The notes under the pieces were generated by a model that did no database searches, was not told the DNA's origin, and was given only the letters and a program-made list of their open reading frames with translations. From Sciurus carolinensis (Eukaryota; Chordata; Mammalia; Rodentia; Sciuridae), in contig NC_062223.1 of the NCBI RefSeq assembly GCF_902686445.1, positions 44,021,998 to 44,085,997 on the forward strand: 64,000 nt of DNA, in the 5' to 3' direction. Made by a program: the position numbers and the translations under genes. Numbering within the stretch: the stretch's first letter is position 1; each line of letters starts with the position of its first letter. Shown piece after piece: positions 1 through 11,725 of this stretch.

Positions 1-500
1 GAGAATACAGGCAAGTCTACCATGCCTGGCTTCATATGGCATATGTGTGATTCAGAAATGAATACTTTGCTTTTAAAACATACTTCTTTGTAAATTAGTG
101 AAATACCCTATGCTGATTTTTCTTTTCAGCTGTTACTATATTTTGTCTTGGTTTGCTTCCACTGTATAAATTAAGAATATTAAACCTTCTCCCATTATTG
201 ACAGGAAAATGTTAACATTAGCTTTGCTTCTGTTGTTCAGAACAAATTAGGAATTATAAACTCATTTGAACAGAAGCCTAAGGGGAGCAGACCTTGAATT
301 TTAACACTAAATATAGGTAATTTTGTGTAGTTTGTTTTTTCTTTCATATGGTTAATTAGAATGTGTATGTTCATGCTTATTTAGTGTAAGCATCAAGATT
401 ATTTAGGGCCCAAGTTCAATAGTTGTTTGTATTTTCTCGGGTTGTGGTGTGTGTGTTCTTGGAACTCCTCAGGGGGAAAGATAACCTGGATTAAGTCCCG
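1..500. other. AT-rich intergenic sequence, nothing recognised
   Basis: No coding frame, SINE signature or terminal duplication seen. Confidence 0.4.
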
Positions 501-538
501 GTTGGGGGGCAGGGGACCCATTGAGGGAAAGGGGAGTT

Positions 539-563
539 GGGAGGTGGGGTGGGGCTGGTGGGG
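539..563 (+). other. G-quadruplex-type G-run cluster
   Basis: Four runs of three to four G with loops of 1-5 bases, in a wider G-rich stretch (500-565) immediately before the tandem array. Confidence 0.5.
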
Positions 564-569
564 CAGGAG

Positions 570-2070
570 TGGCAGCTTCTGATCCTTTAACCCTCATCCC
601 CATGCTGAGGAGTTTGCATTTGATCTGTGAGTGAAGAACCCCACCAGAGTCCTAGGCCCAGACCCAGCCTTCTCCATGCCTAGTCCATCCCCATGATCAG
701 ACACGCCCGGCTTCATTCTGCTGAGCCGAATCATGTCCAAAACTCTTGACCCTCACTACTTGGTCCACGGGAGCAGCTGACACTGCTGGCCTCATTATCC
801 TGGCCTTTAAGTATTGGCCACTCCCCATGGCCACTTTTCCCTCCAAAAGCCACAGACTTTAACCATTGCCCTCAACCATTGTCCAGTCAACAACCCCTGC
901 CCCAGCCCTGTGATTACACTTGTCCATTCCCTTGACCCACCCCACCTTGGCTTATGCCACAGGAATAAGCTATTTCCCCAATGCTTTGGCCTTAAGCCAC
1001 TTGGTTCATTACAACTGGCTTTACAGATCAGGTCTTAAAGTCCTTCTCTGTACAAATTGGCCACTACCCACTGCCACTTTTTTTCCTCCTGGAAATCTTG
1101 GGCCTCGATCCTGTCCTCAACAATTGTCCAGTCACCTCCCAGCCCCAACCCCTGCCCAGCCCTGCCGAACCTCATTCCATCCCCATGATCAAACCCCACT
1201 GGCTTTGTGCTGCCGGCATTCAGTCTTGTCCTAAACTCTTGGTCCTCTGGAGAGATCCATATCTCTGGCCTAAAAGTCTTGGCCATTAAGTAAGGGCCAC
1301 TCCCACGTCACCTTTGCTACCAGAATCCATGAGCCTTAATCAGAGGTCTCAACAGTTTTCTGCTCATCAGCCCCAGCCCGAGTCCCAGCCCGAGTCCCAG
1401 CCCCAGCCCTGTCCTGACCTCTTTCCAGCCTATCATCCAACCTCCTTGGCTTTGTGCCTCTGGCCTAAACTCAGGTCCACACACGTCACCCTGAACTCTT
1501 GACCCATTGCACTTATTCGATTTGCTGGCCTTCCAGTCCTGGCCTGTGAGTTTTGGCCGTTCCCCACGGCCACTTTTTCCATCTTGAAGGCATGTGCCCT
1601 GCCTAATCATGCCCTCAACCCTTTTCCCATTCAGCAGCCCCAGCCACAAGCCCAGTCCCAGGCTTGGTCCCACCGCAGCCTTGTCCATGCCCACTCTATT
1701 CCATGACCGAGCATGCGATTCAGTGCTGCTGGGCTGAACTCAGGTCCCAACACTGAGCCTTAACCATTCCGTGAATGCCAGCTATCTTAGTTGAGCGTAC
1801 GTGGACCTTTCAGTCTTGCCCTTATGTCTTGGATTCCACTGCTGCTTTCATCTTGGCTGAAGTAACTGGCCTTATTCCCTTCCCTTCACCCTCCTGAGCT
1901 TCCCAGCCCCATTCCAAGGACCAAACCCTATCCTTCACCCCAGCAGCATCTCTCCCTAATCCATCCTCTAGTCCCATTCCCGTGACCTGATGCTCTTCCT
2001 GTTTCTATGATATCTCACGCTTCCACTAATCCCCATCCAGATGTGTACTTAATCCATCTCTGGAAAATCT
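570..2070. repeat. Diverged tandem array, period about 236-276 bp, about six units
   Basis: A recurring block 'ttggccactcccc..ggccactttt.cc' begins at about 816, 1059, 1295, 1555 and 1831, with an earlier partial unit from about 570. Each unit continues with a 'ccctcaaccattgtccagtca' like segment, a C-rich 'cagccccagcccctg' segment, 'ccatccccatgatca', 'ctggctttgtgctg' and 'ctaaactcttgg'. Unit lengths are 243, 236, 260, 276 and about 240. Divergence is high, so the array is old. Unit four has an internal 'cccgagtcccag' microduplication (about 1376-1402). Open frames inside it are low-complexity and not genes. Confidence 0.8.
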
Positions 2071-2179
2071 TGTATCCTGCCGGGGTCCCAGCTGAGATGT
2101 AACCATCAGGTTTCAGAAACTACAGCGAAGTTTCCTTTGTTACTTCAAAGCTGTGTGAAGATTCATGTACTCACATTTT

Positions 2180-2640
2180 CCTTTACTGAGCATTGGTGTC
2201 AAGACAGGTGCTGAGGAATGCAGGTCATGAGACATGGCCTCAGTCCCTCAGTCTCACAGACCTATAAGCTAATGAAGAAGTTGCTGTTTTGCAGTGGAAT
2301 AAATGGATCGCCAAAGAAATGCAACCAACTTGTGGAATGCAGGGAATTTTTCAACAGATAGATCCTTCAAACTCTCACTTCTTGGATACCTTGGAATTCC
2401 TGAGGTAGAGTCTGGGAAAAGATTTCTATGCAGTAGGAAGGCATCTGGGAAGACATGGAGGAATGAGAAGTGGCGATACACTATGGGGTGTAGGTATCAG
2501 GAAGAGAAGAGTAATCAAGATCAATTTCAGTCCAGTGATCGTCCATCCTGGCTTCGCATACAGTCACCGGGAGAGGTTTTGAAAATATTGGTGGTTGGAA
2601 TTGGTCCCTATCCCAGATCAGCTAAAGAGAACCTCTGAAC
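2180..2640 (+). repeat. Ancient mammalian-wide interspersed repeat (L2-like type, name uncertain)
   Basis: Follows the pattern 'ttgagc..ggtgctgaggaatgcagg..gacatggcctcagt' and later 'ctatgcag..aggcatctggga..tggaggaatgagaag', matching an old repeat also present at about 33820-34290 and 62735-63200. The open frame at 2303-2638 lies in it and is not credible as a gene. Confidence 0.4.
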
Positions 2641-4985
2641 CATGTGTAAGTATAACAACATGCTTAGGGTACAAGTACACAGCCAGAAACATCTGCCTCA
2701 GTTGTAGTCGTGCTCCAGATTTAGTGGGGGAGGGTTGCAGGTGGTGATCTTGCACGGGATCGCTTACCTCATTGTGTAATCATTAGGATTCACGAGTAAT
2801 TGAATATGTATTTGAATGAATACATACTGAATATGTAATTGGATGCATATATGTAGAGTGTCTGGCACACAGTGAGCACTCAAAGTTGCTGTTCACTGCC
2901 ATTATTTTCCAACCTTCCCTTCGTCACTGTAACTACTGACAATCATTTGTTCTGGTTGTCTATAGTCATTTGGAGGGAGAGAAATAAGGGAGCATGATTT
3001 AATGGCCTGCATGGCGGCTGAAGCCGCGTCAGGGGAAGTGGAAGGCCATGGCTGGGGCATGCCTCTACAAGGGTCATGATTCTGTGATGTTATCTGGGAG
3101 AGATCCAGGGTGCCTCTCGAGGCAGAGATCAGATTCCCAGGTTAGGGAGGAAGTGAGATACCCTTCCCAGTCTCTGGATGTATAAAGGAGGCTGGGAGCA
3201 GAGTGGAGATGAGACCAAGATGGCAGAGGGGAGTTAGAAGGCAAAGGAAGGGCACTCAGATGAAGGATTACCCTGGAAGTTTCCACAGGAGGAGTTTGGG
3301 GCAGGGGTTTGGGAGTTAATTGGTCTTTGAGGGAAAGTATTTGTAAGGAGCCAGCATAGTCACAGAATCCTGATTGCACAGGGCTTAGTCACTGAGTTGG
3401 GAATGAAGAAGAAGAAAGAACCTTCTTGGGAATCACCATTTCAAGGCGTAGTTGAAAAACATGGACTTACATTGTCCTGTGCTTCAGAGAAATAGCACTT
3501 ATACTCTAGCCTTCACCTCTGTTGTGTCGTTGGATTTGTGCATGTGAACCTTCTAGATGTGCTGGTGTAGGGAGTGAGATGGGAGGAGTAGGGCCAAGGC
3601 AAGGCTGGGTAGGGTGTGGGCAGCACCCAAAGGAAATGATTACTGGCCCACGTTGGCATTTGAGCTCATCTTCAAGCAACTGAAATGTATTCTATCTACT
3701 TCCAAAGAATAATGAGTCTCCTTCAATATGAAACAGACTTGTTTTGGACTCAGTTAGAACTGATGGAGAAAAGTTTAGATTGAATCTATTTTATGATATG
3801 TCTAACTTAAAAATAGTTCTTATGTTCTATTCACTGTGCACATCTCTTGGTGTGTATTCTCTTTTAGGAGAGGACAGTGATTCTGAAAGTATAGAAAGAT
3901 AGATATGAATTTCCTTAAATACAGAAATATAATTAACCTTACTTTTTATTTTGAAAGATTTCATAATCATTTATTATTGCTTGAGTATGTATTAGTTATG
4001 CTTGTGTTACTGGGATGCATGTAAATTTTGAATTTTTGTAATCTGGGCTTGCATATATATATATATATATATATCATAAAACTTGTATTTGAAAACATCA
4101 AATACATTCTTAAGTACAATCTTTTTCTCTTGTTTAGGATTTAATAAAATGTGATTACACTGTGAATATGGTGCTCCTGAATATATATCTTTTGATAAAA
4201 TGTGAATCTCAAATTTGCTTTAAGGAAACATCATTTGTGTGTCTATATGTATTTTTATATATGAATTTTTCCCCCAGAAAGACCTTGAACAAGTGAGCCC
4301 AAAGCTTCTTTCAGGGGGACATTTTTGTAAGTGATTGTGAATATAAAAAAATGTAATATCATGAGTAATTTAACTGTTTACATAAAAAAAGTAAAAAATA
4401 ACTCCAAGACGCCTAATGATCTCACATCTTTGATAATGATGTTCCTGGTGACTGTTATGGAGTTCCCTTAGTGTTTTTGAATAAAATGCAAACTCAAGTC
4501 CTTTTAAGAAGTGTTTTCCTAAGCAAACATTAGGGTCACACAGGTGTTCTTACCTGCCCAATGCAGACTGAAGGTAGACTGCGGGGTTTCCCAGAGTGGA
4601 CAAGAACTGCTCTGGTATTTGAGCTTCACAGAGAAATTGACATCAGGTATCAGGCAAGGATGAAATGGGTAAGGTAGGATGTCCTTCCTGGTTAATGCTT
4701 TATTTTTCCAGCTTTCTTCTTGAGTTGATAGGGTTTTTTTTTCGGTTGCTTCATTTTGTTTTTGTTTTTGCTTTATTTCCTATGTTGCAAATGATTTCCT
4801 TGAACTTTGCCTTCAGAAAACCTGAATTTCAAGTTCAGCTGTACCACTGCATTACCATCAACATAGCTGCTTTTCCAGTGGAATCTAGACCAGTGGTTCC
4901 ATTAAGCACCTTCTGGTATTCGTACGGATACATATAACACATCAAAGAGATAGTTGTAAAAATAAGGATAAAAACATCTGAGATG
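2640..4985. other. Intergenic spacer with a MIR-like fragment and an (AT)n run
   Basis: About 2850-2906 resembles the end of an antisense MIR ('gtctggcacacagtgagcactcaa'-like). (AT)n microsatellite at about 4053-4073. Otherwise unremarkable AT-rich sequence with no gene. Confidence 0.4.
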
Positions 4986-5096
4986 CTGGGTACCTGGGCA
5001 TGTGGCTCAGTGGCAGAGTACCTGCCTAGTATGGGCAGAGCCCTGAGTTTAATCCCCAACACTACGAGAAAAAAAAAAAAAAAAAAAAAAAAAAGA
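4985..5096 (+). mobile_element. ID-type SINE, sense
   Basis: tRNA-like ID core ('catgtggctcagtggcagagta...gagccctgagtttaatcccca') followed by a ~28-bp A tail. Somewhat diverged. Confidence 0.8.
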
Positions 5097-6080
5097 AGCA
5101 CTGAATAGAAATAATTTCTGGAACTGTGCACAAGTATTTGGGCACATCATTAGTCCACATGTGTGATGCTAGTGCTTGTTCAACTTTCTCAAATTCTTGA
5201 GAAGAACGTTTTTGGTGCTATACAGGCTAAGTGTGTTGTTTTGTCTGCAGTGGTTTTGGAGGAAGACTTTTGATGATTCAGGAGCCTGGATAACTGGTGA
5301 AATATGCCCCAACCTCTGTGGACTGTCTCTTCCGATTTCTGTGAAAATGTCTTCCACTGCTGGGATTTTGTAGGAGGAAAATGAGAGAATGCGATTGGCA
5401 CACCCACAGTCTAAACTATGATGGTTCTTACATCTGATGTTCTGAGAGTTGGTGCTGATGAATTTCAAAACCAACACTATTTCTACCTTAAGGATATTTT
5501 CACATCTGTCAGGTACTCATCTAAGAAATTTATGATCATCAGGAAGCTTCTTGTGTGCCAGATGTTACTGCACAATGGCAAGAAATAGAGACTGATAAGT
5601 AAACCAGAAGTTAAACTTACTGTAAAGGTATGTATTTTAACAACCAACTTGGATTAGAAGCAGAGGGGCATATTTCTTAGATTCAGCCTTCTGATTGTTT
5701 CATACTAATACGTTATGTTCTCATGTTTGGTTTCTCTATTTCTTAGAAAGCAATTGTTTTGCTAGACTTGTAGCTATTCCCAAGATGTTGCTGAATTGCA
5801 GAATTAATCTGCAGCCATAGCAAAAGTGTAGTATCTAGTCTTTTCTTTCAAAAAGGTTTTAAATTTTTGTGAATTTTTATTAAAATTTCCAAACCATGTC
5901 AGTGTCAAAAAAATAAAAAGCTGAAGTTAAAACATTAAAAGACTAATGGAAGGAATGGCTAACAAGGGAAATTGAGCTTTTTATTTTCTGAAAGCATTTG
6001 AAAAATAGTTGATGGGAAGCAATTGTCATTGGATTTGTTCTTACTCACTGTCCACGCCATACTTTAAGTCACTAAGTTAT
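5097..6080. other. Intergenic sequence, nothing recognised
   Basis: No coding exon, no repeat family recognised by eye. Confidence 0.35.
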
Positions 6081-6177
6081 TTATTATTATTATTATTTTT
6101 TTTTTTGCGGTATTGGGGATCAAACTCAGGGCCTTGTGAGGCAAGCACTCTACCAGTTGAGCTATCTCCCCAGCCCT
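6081..6177 (-). mobile_element. ID-type SINE, antisense
   Basis: T-rich tail with (TTA)n at 6081-6106, then 'gcggtattggggatcaaact..gccttgtgaggcaagcactc..gagctatctccccagccc', the reverse complement of a young ID element. Confidence 0.88.
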
Positions 6178-6480
6178 CAATAAGTCATTTTTAAAATTTG
6201 CTTTTGTTATGTGCTCTGAGTGGGTGCCATACCTCACCTAGCATAGAAGTCCTTTTGGAAGTTCTTTTTGTTCACCTCTTTGTAATTTGTTTAGTTTTAG
6301 GTTTATGAGAAGTTGAAAACATGTTTTGATTTCATTAAATTAAAATATGTAGTGTGAGAGACCTAATTACAATGATCCAAGTTGCTTGATTTTATTACAG
6401 GGATTCAACCCCTGTAGAAGCCCCCAGGTTGATCAGCAGTTCATTAACCTTTGAATGCAGACAGTCCTTTATAATTTCAA

Positions 6481-6573
6481 TTTTTTTTTTTTTTTCTGGT
6501 GCTGGAGATTGAACCCAGGGCCTTGTGCATGTGAGGCAAGCATTCTATCAACTGAGCTATATCCCCAGCTCCC
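6481..6573 (-). mobile_element. ID-type SINE, antisense
   Basis: Poly(T) 6481-6495 followed by the reverse-complement ID body ending 'gagctatatccccagctcc'. Confidence 0.88.
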
Positions 6574-6829
6574 TCTATAATTTCTAAAGATCTCTTTGTC
6601 CCTGGTATCATCTGAGTCTCTTAAAACTACAGCCAAAGAAACCGATGTGTAAAAGCAGGAGGATGGTCTGCCAAGTTGCACACAGGGTCAGCGTTAGAGG
6701 CTGGCCCAGAGCCCAGTTCATCCCCAGCTCCTCTACCGTGCTCTTCCCATGGCCTGGAAGAGGCAGTGATTGGAATCTGAGGGTCTGCTCTTCAGTCCTT
6801 CCAAGCTGATGGAGCTCTGACAGATACAT

Positions 6830-7480
6830 CCAGATATTTAGAAGAAGCAAATCTCAGTCCCGCCTAGGTTTGATTGATTTGCTAGGGCAGCTCATAAAGC
6901 TCAGGGAAAACATTTGGTTTATTAATTAAAGGTTTAGTAAAAGATAAAGATGAACATGCAAATGAGGAGATGCATAGGGTGAGGTCTAGGAGAATCCTGA
7001 GCGTATCTGTACAAAGAGAGGCTGGCTGTCCTCATGGGACGTAGATGTGCTCACCCATAAAGAAAGTCTCTGGGGGCTGGGGATATAGTCCAGTTGGTAG
7101 AGTGCTCGCCTCGCAAGCACAAAGCCCTGGGTTTGATCCCCAGCACCGCCAAAAAAAAAAAAAAAAGAAAAAAAAAACCTCTCTGAACCCAGTCCTGCTG
7201 GGGGTCTATGGAATCTTGATTTTATGTGCATGATTGATGACATCCTTGGCCACTGGTGATCAGTACAACTTTTGTCCCTTCTGTCTTTCCTGGATGTTGA
7301 GGTTGGGAAAGCCTCACCCTCTAATCTTGCCTTGATCTTTACTGTGACCAGTCTCCAGCCACACTAGTCATTTCATGACAATACAAAAGACTTATCACTT
7401 CCAAGATGCCACGGATTTTAGGAGCTGTTCCCCAGGAAGATCAAATAGGTATTTCACAATATCACACCTTCCCAAGTATA
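6830..7480 (-). mobile_element. ERVL-type LTR remnant (family name uncertain), split by a SINE
   Basis: Contains in order the motifs 'tttgattgatttgctagggc', 'agctcataaagctcagggaa', 'aggagatgcatagggtgagg', then after the SINE 'gggggtctatggaatcttga', 'gatcagtacaact', 'ccctctaatcttgccttgat', 'gtgaccagtctccagccaca'. I associate this series with an old mammalian ERVL-class LTR, from memory. Orientation is inferred from its usual presentation and is uncertain. Confidence 0.55.
7071..7179 (+). mobile_element. ID-type SINE, sense, inserted in the LTR remnant
   Basis: Near-consensus ID body with 'gctcgcctcgcaagcacaaa', then an A-rich tail to 7179. Short TCTCTG motifs flank both ends, compatible with a target duplication. 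Confidence 0.88.
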
Positions 7481-8330
7481 TGACACTTTCTAAGATATCA
7501 AGAGATCTTGCAAATGAGTTACAAAACAGGTATTACCATCCATTGCAAAATGTGCTTTCCCGGCAAATGCCAGGAGATGGCACAGTGGAGACCAGCATTC
7601 CGATCGCTGATGTCCTCTTAGCCGTAGCTAAGATAATGTCTGTGTGCAGCACTAACATTTAGATAAAGTCACAGTACAGACAAGGGCAAAGCTGTAGATT
7701 TCCCTTTTTGAGCTGTGTGAATTCCTTTTGGTGTCTGATTTTTCTTTATTCCAACCTAATTTGTGTTGTATAAAAACATGCCCATTACATGAATTGTTAC
7801 TGTGAACATTATACTCTACAGTTTAGTGTTATTATATGAAATGGTACTCTTTGGTCCTCAAAATGGAAAGCAGTGATATTTTGGGTACTTAAATACATTT
7901 TTAAAGTGGTTAAAGTGACAAATCATGGTGTACTTTTAAAAAAAATTGGTCTTTTCATTATAGTTGACTATAAATGATTGCTGTGTTCAATTCTTCATCT
8001 GTTTTTAGGTGGAGTGCAGAATAAAACCTCATTAATAGATATTCTTCGATGCTGAAATGATAATGGGAGAAGAACCAGATTATTGCCATAGCCCGAAATT
8101 TACACAACAGCTTGGCAGGTGTCATCGCCACTGAAGTCCAGGATGTGCTGGAAGGTGAGCGGGAATGATCTGAATGGGTCATTTCTGTTGAACTGAGCTG
8201 CGTCTCTGGAAAGGGCAATGTCCAGGATGAGTTGTGATGCTGGGTGACTTATAAATCTAGGCTCAGAGAACCTGCAGGTGCAGCGGTGAGCATGTGGCCT
8301 GCCTGCAGTGGAATCAGAGGTGTGAATGGA
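7480..8330. other. Intergenic sequence, nothing recognised
   Basis: No gene or repeat recognised with confidence; frames here lack homology to anything I know. Confidence 0.35.
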
Positions 8331-8339
8331 ATCCCAGCT

Positions 8340-8490
8340 CAACTGGGATCCCAGCTTTGAATGGTAAGCAAGTTCCTAACCTCACTTTCACTTTTCTGTG
8401 CTCATCTGCCCTTACATCCTGGGCTTCTGGTGGCAATGAAAGGAGATAATGCATGTGAAGCACCTGGCAGGTAAGGGGTACAATAAAGGA
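8340..8490 (-). repeat. MIR SINE fossil, antisense
   Basis: Shows the reverse-MIR order: 'gcaagttcctaacctcactt', '..gtgctcatctgccc', 'ggagataatgcatgtgaagc', 'acctggcag'. Confidence 0.6.
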
Positions 8491-8522
8491 TTTGGACATA
8501 GAACGTCCCAGAAGAGCTCAGA

Positions 8523-8873
8523 TGTTAAAGGCCTGGACTCTAACCTGTGGCACGATTGGGAGATGGTGGAGCCCTTAGGAGGTGGGACCTACTGGGAAGT
8601 TCTAGGTCACTAGGAGCATGCCCACGAAGGGCACTATGGGCCCCTGATCTCTTCCTCTTTCTCTGTGTAGTTCCTGACTATGAGACCAATTGGCTTTCTC
8701 CACCACACATTCCCACCTGGATGCCTTGCCTCTCCACAGGTCAAAAAGCAGTTGGGTCAACTGATCTTTAAAACTGTGAACGAAAAAACAAAAATAAACA
8801 TAAGCAACAACAACAAAACAAAATGATCCTATCTCTGGAATTTTGTGACAATAGCAAAGAGCCAACTAATACA
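8523..8873 (+). mobile_element. Old MaLR-like solo LTR
   Basis: Begins TG and ends CA, with 'ggaggtgggacctactggga', 'ctaggtcactaggagcatgc', 'cccctgatctcttcctcttt', 'gtgaacgaaaaaacaaaaat', 'agccaactaatacag'. It belongs with the LTRs at 11581 and 42691 by layout, but is more diverged. No clear target duplication. Confidence 0.6.
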
Positions 8874-9250
8874 GGTAAAGAGAGAACTGACTGGTAGCCA
8901 TGAACCTTCTAGACCTTTCTGTTGACCCTGAAGCCGTGTTCAGGGAGGCCTTTGGTTAGCACCAGTGAAATTCAAGCAGCAAAGAGGGGAAGGGAGAAAG
9001 CAGAGCCCAAAAAGGATAGAGGGATTTTTTTTTTTTTTTCTGATTGCATTCTAGAAAACTGCAAACTTCTTTCCTTTTGTTTTTCAGTACTTGTTTTGAG
9101 AGTGTGATTAGCCTTATTAGCACATTTTTATACTCAAGCTCAAACCAATTCAAAACTTTTGTATTGCTATCACAGTTAACAAAAGTTGTATTCCTTTTCA
9201 GAATCCTTAGTAAGTCAGGAAGAGGTATTCGTTTGGAATTCTATTTTGGT
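8874..9250. other. Intergenic spacer
   Basis: Contains a T18 run near 9026; nothing else recognised. Confidence 0.3.
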
Positions 9251-9251
9251 T

Positions 9252-9456
9252 TTTCTTTTGGTACCAGGATTGAACCCAGGGGCACTTAGCCACTGAGTAG
9301 CACCACCAGCCCATTTTATTTTTTTATTTTGAGACAGGGTCTTGCTAAGTTGCTTAGAGCCTTGCTAAGTTACTGAGGCTGGCTTTGAACTTGCAATCCT
9401 CCTGCCTCAGCCTCCCAGTCACTGGGATTACAGGAGTGCTCCATTGTACCCGGCTA
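9252..9456 (-). mobile_element. B1-dID SINE, antisense
   Basis: ID half ('ggtaccaggattgaacccag...ccactgagtagcaccaccagccc') joined to a B1-like half ('gagacagggtcttgctaagt...gcctcccagtcactgggattacagg'). Confidence 0.88.
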
Positions 9457-9459
9457 TTT

Positions 9460-10660
9460 CAGCTTTTTATTCCATAAAGTAAAAGTGTGTGAATTCCCCA
9501 ATTGGTTACATCAAAATTCTGTGCTGCCTCAGGATGCTTTTCAGATTCGATGGGTCAATGGTCTGAATTCCTCGGCCACTGTTCCCTCAGGGCACCTGAA
9601 GTTTCCTTCCTTCTCATCTTTGGATGCAGAAGCTTCAAGCAATTAGAGAGGAGTGGGATTCTCTTCCAGCACACCACCCAGAGATCTCTTCATCTCATCA
9701 GAGAAGTTCAACCGCATCTTCAGAGAGTCCCCTTGAGTTTCATCCACTGACTAAAATTCCCAGGCCAAACACTGCAGTACTTGACCTTCACCCCAGACCA
9801 TTTACTTTGGGCAGGAAGAAGGAATAATGGGTCTCATTGACTCTTGTTAATTGGTGAAATGATTTTGAGATTTGGAGAGGGGAGTATACATGATATCATC
9901 ATCATGTGTGTGATGATTAACATTTTGGACATGTTTAATTTGTTTAAATAAAACCACAAATTATGAATGAAGTAAAGGAAAATCTGCTATCTGATAATGC
10001 TTATGTGTCCTTGAATTATTATTTTTGGACAAGTCATTTTCTAAGACTTCCTATTCCTTGAGTATCGTCGCCATGGCTCATTGCCCAACAGCTTGGTATT
10101 GATCCCATCTCTCTGGTGCTTGGAGTGTGTCACAGGGTCAGCCAGTTCTCCCAGGTGTTTGCACAGTTATGAGACAAACTGCAGGACTCCTAGACCTCTC
10201 ACTACAAGAAGACCAGCTTCCTCCCTTCCAGTAATAGGAGGGTTTTGTTTGTTTGTTTGTTTGTTTTACTTAATACCAGGTGGATTCGCATTAGTTCCTC
10301 ACCAGTGCATTGCCCCTCACAGGAGACTTTTTTAAACATACTAGGGTTCATTTGGTTATTTTGTTGTGTTGCTTGGGGTGGGAGTGGTTTTCTTCTGTGC
10401 TTTTTCAGGTGAAAGCATGTTTTCACTGCATTCTTTAAAGGAACCATTGCATTTGCCCATTTTTTAAAATGTGCAAATAATGGTTGTGGACATTTGTCTT
10501 CTTCCATTGCCTGTCTTCTGGGTAACCAGGGATTTACGGCTAGAGTTATGTATTTTCAGAAGACAGGAGTTCTTGGCTTCCCTGCCCCCATACTACAGTT
10601 GGAGAAGTTCTGCTAATGGCTCTGCAGCTGCCATTAGAGGTCCTTGGCCAAACTTGGCCA
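9460..10660. other. Intergenic spacer, nothing firmly recognised
   Basis: Contains a (TTTG)n run at about 10245-10265. No exon or known repeat called. Confidence 0.35.
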
Positions 10661-11683
10661 GTGGTATAGAAGAAGACACAGACAAACCCACACATCTACA
10701 GTCATCTGATCCTGGACAAAGGTTCTAAAAACATACATTGGAGAAAAGACAGCCTTTTATTAAATGGTGCTGGGAAAATGGTTATCCACATGTAGAAAAA
10801 TAAGACTAGATCCTTACCTCTCACCCTGCACAAAAATCAACTCAAAATAGATCAAAGACCTAGGAATTAGACTAGAAACTATGCACTCCTAGAAGAAAAC
10901 ATAGACTGTAGACTCAGGCAACAACTTTCTCAATAAGCCCCCTAAAGCTCAGGAAATGAGGCCAAGAGATAATAAATGGGATGGCATCAAATTAAAAAGC
11001 ATCTGCACAGCAAAGGAAACAATTAGGAATGTGAAGAGAGAAACTACAGAATGAGAAGAAAATCTTTGCTAGCTATTCTTCTGACAGAGGATTAATATCT
11101 AGAATACATAAAGAACTCAAAAAACTTTACACCCCCAAATCAAATAACCCAGTAAATAAGTGGGCAAATGAGTTAAATAGACACTTCTCAAAAGAAATAG
11201 AAATGACCAAAAAATATAGGAAAAAATGCTCAACATCATTAGCCACTCATTAGGAAGGTGGAAATCAAAACTACACTTGAGATTTCATCTCACACCAGTC
11301 AGAATGACAGTCAACAGGAATACAAACAATAATAAATGCTGCAGAGAATGCAGAGAAAAGGAATAGTTTTATATTGTTGGTTGGATTGTAAATTAGTACA
11401 ACCGCTATGGAAATCAGAATGGAGTTCTCAAAAGACTAGGCAAGGAACTTCCATATAACCCAGTTATATTTGGTATTTATCATGAAGAATTAAAGTCATC
11501 TTACTACAGTGATACATGCACACCCATGTTTATAGCAGCACAATTCACTATAGCCAAACTATGGAACCAGCCTAGGTATCTGATGGGATTAACTGAGTGG
11601 TACCTAGAGGCAGGTGGGGTAGGAGGTGGGTCATTGGGGGGTGTGGCTTTGGGGTATAATATTCGTATTTAGCAAGTGGAGAT

Positions 11684-11725
<42 letters not shown>

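Noticed and set aside
814..1694. Overlapping open frames with Pro/Leu/Gln-rich products
   Set aside because: They are translations of the tandem array; repeats rather than genes.
2303..2638. 111-codon open frame
   Set aside because: It lies in an ancient interspersed repeat, and has no domain signature and no promoter or splice context.
7071..7145. tRNA gene
   Set aside because: A tRNA-like ID SINE body ('gctcagttggtagagtgctc') ending in an A tail. Many copies occur in the window and none shows an intact cloverleaf gene context.
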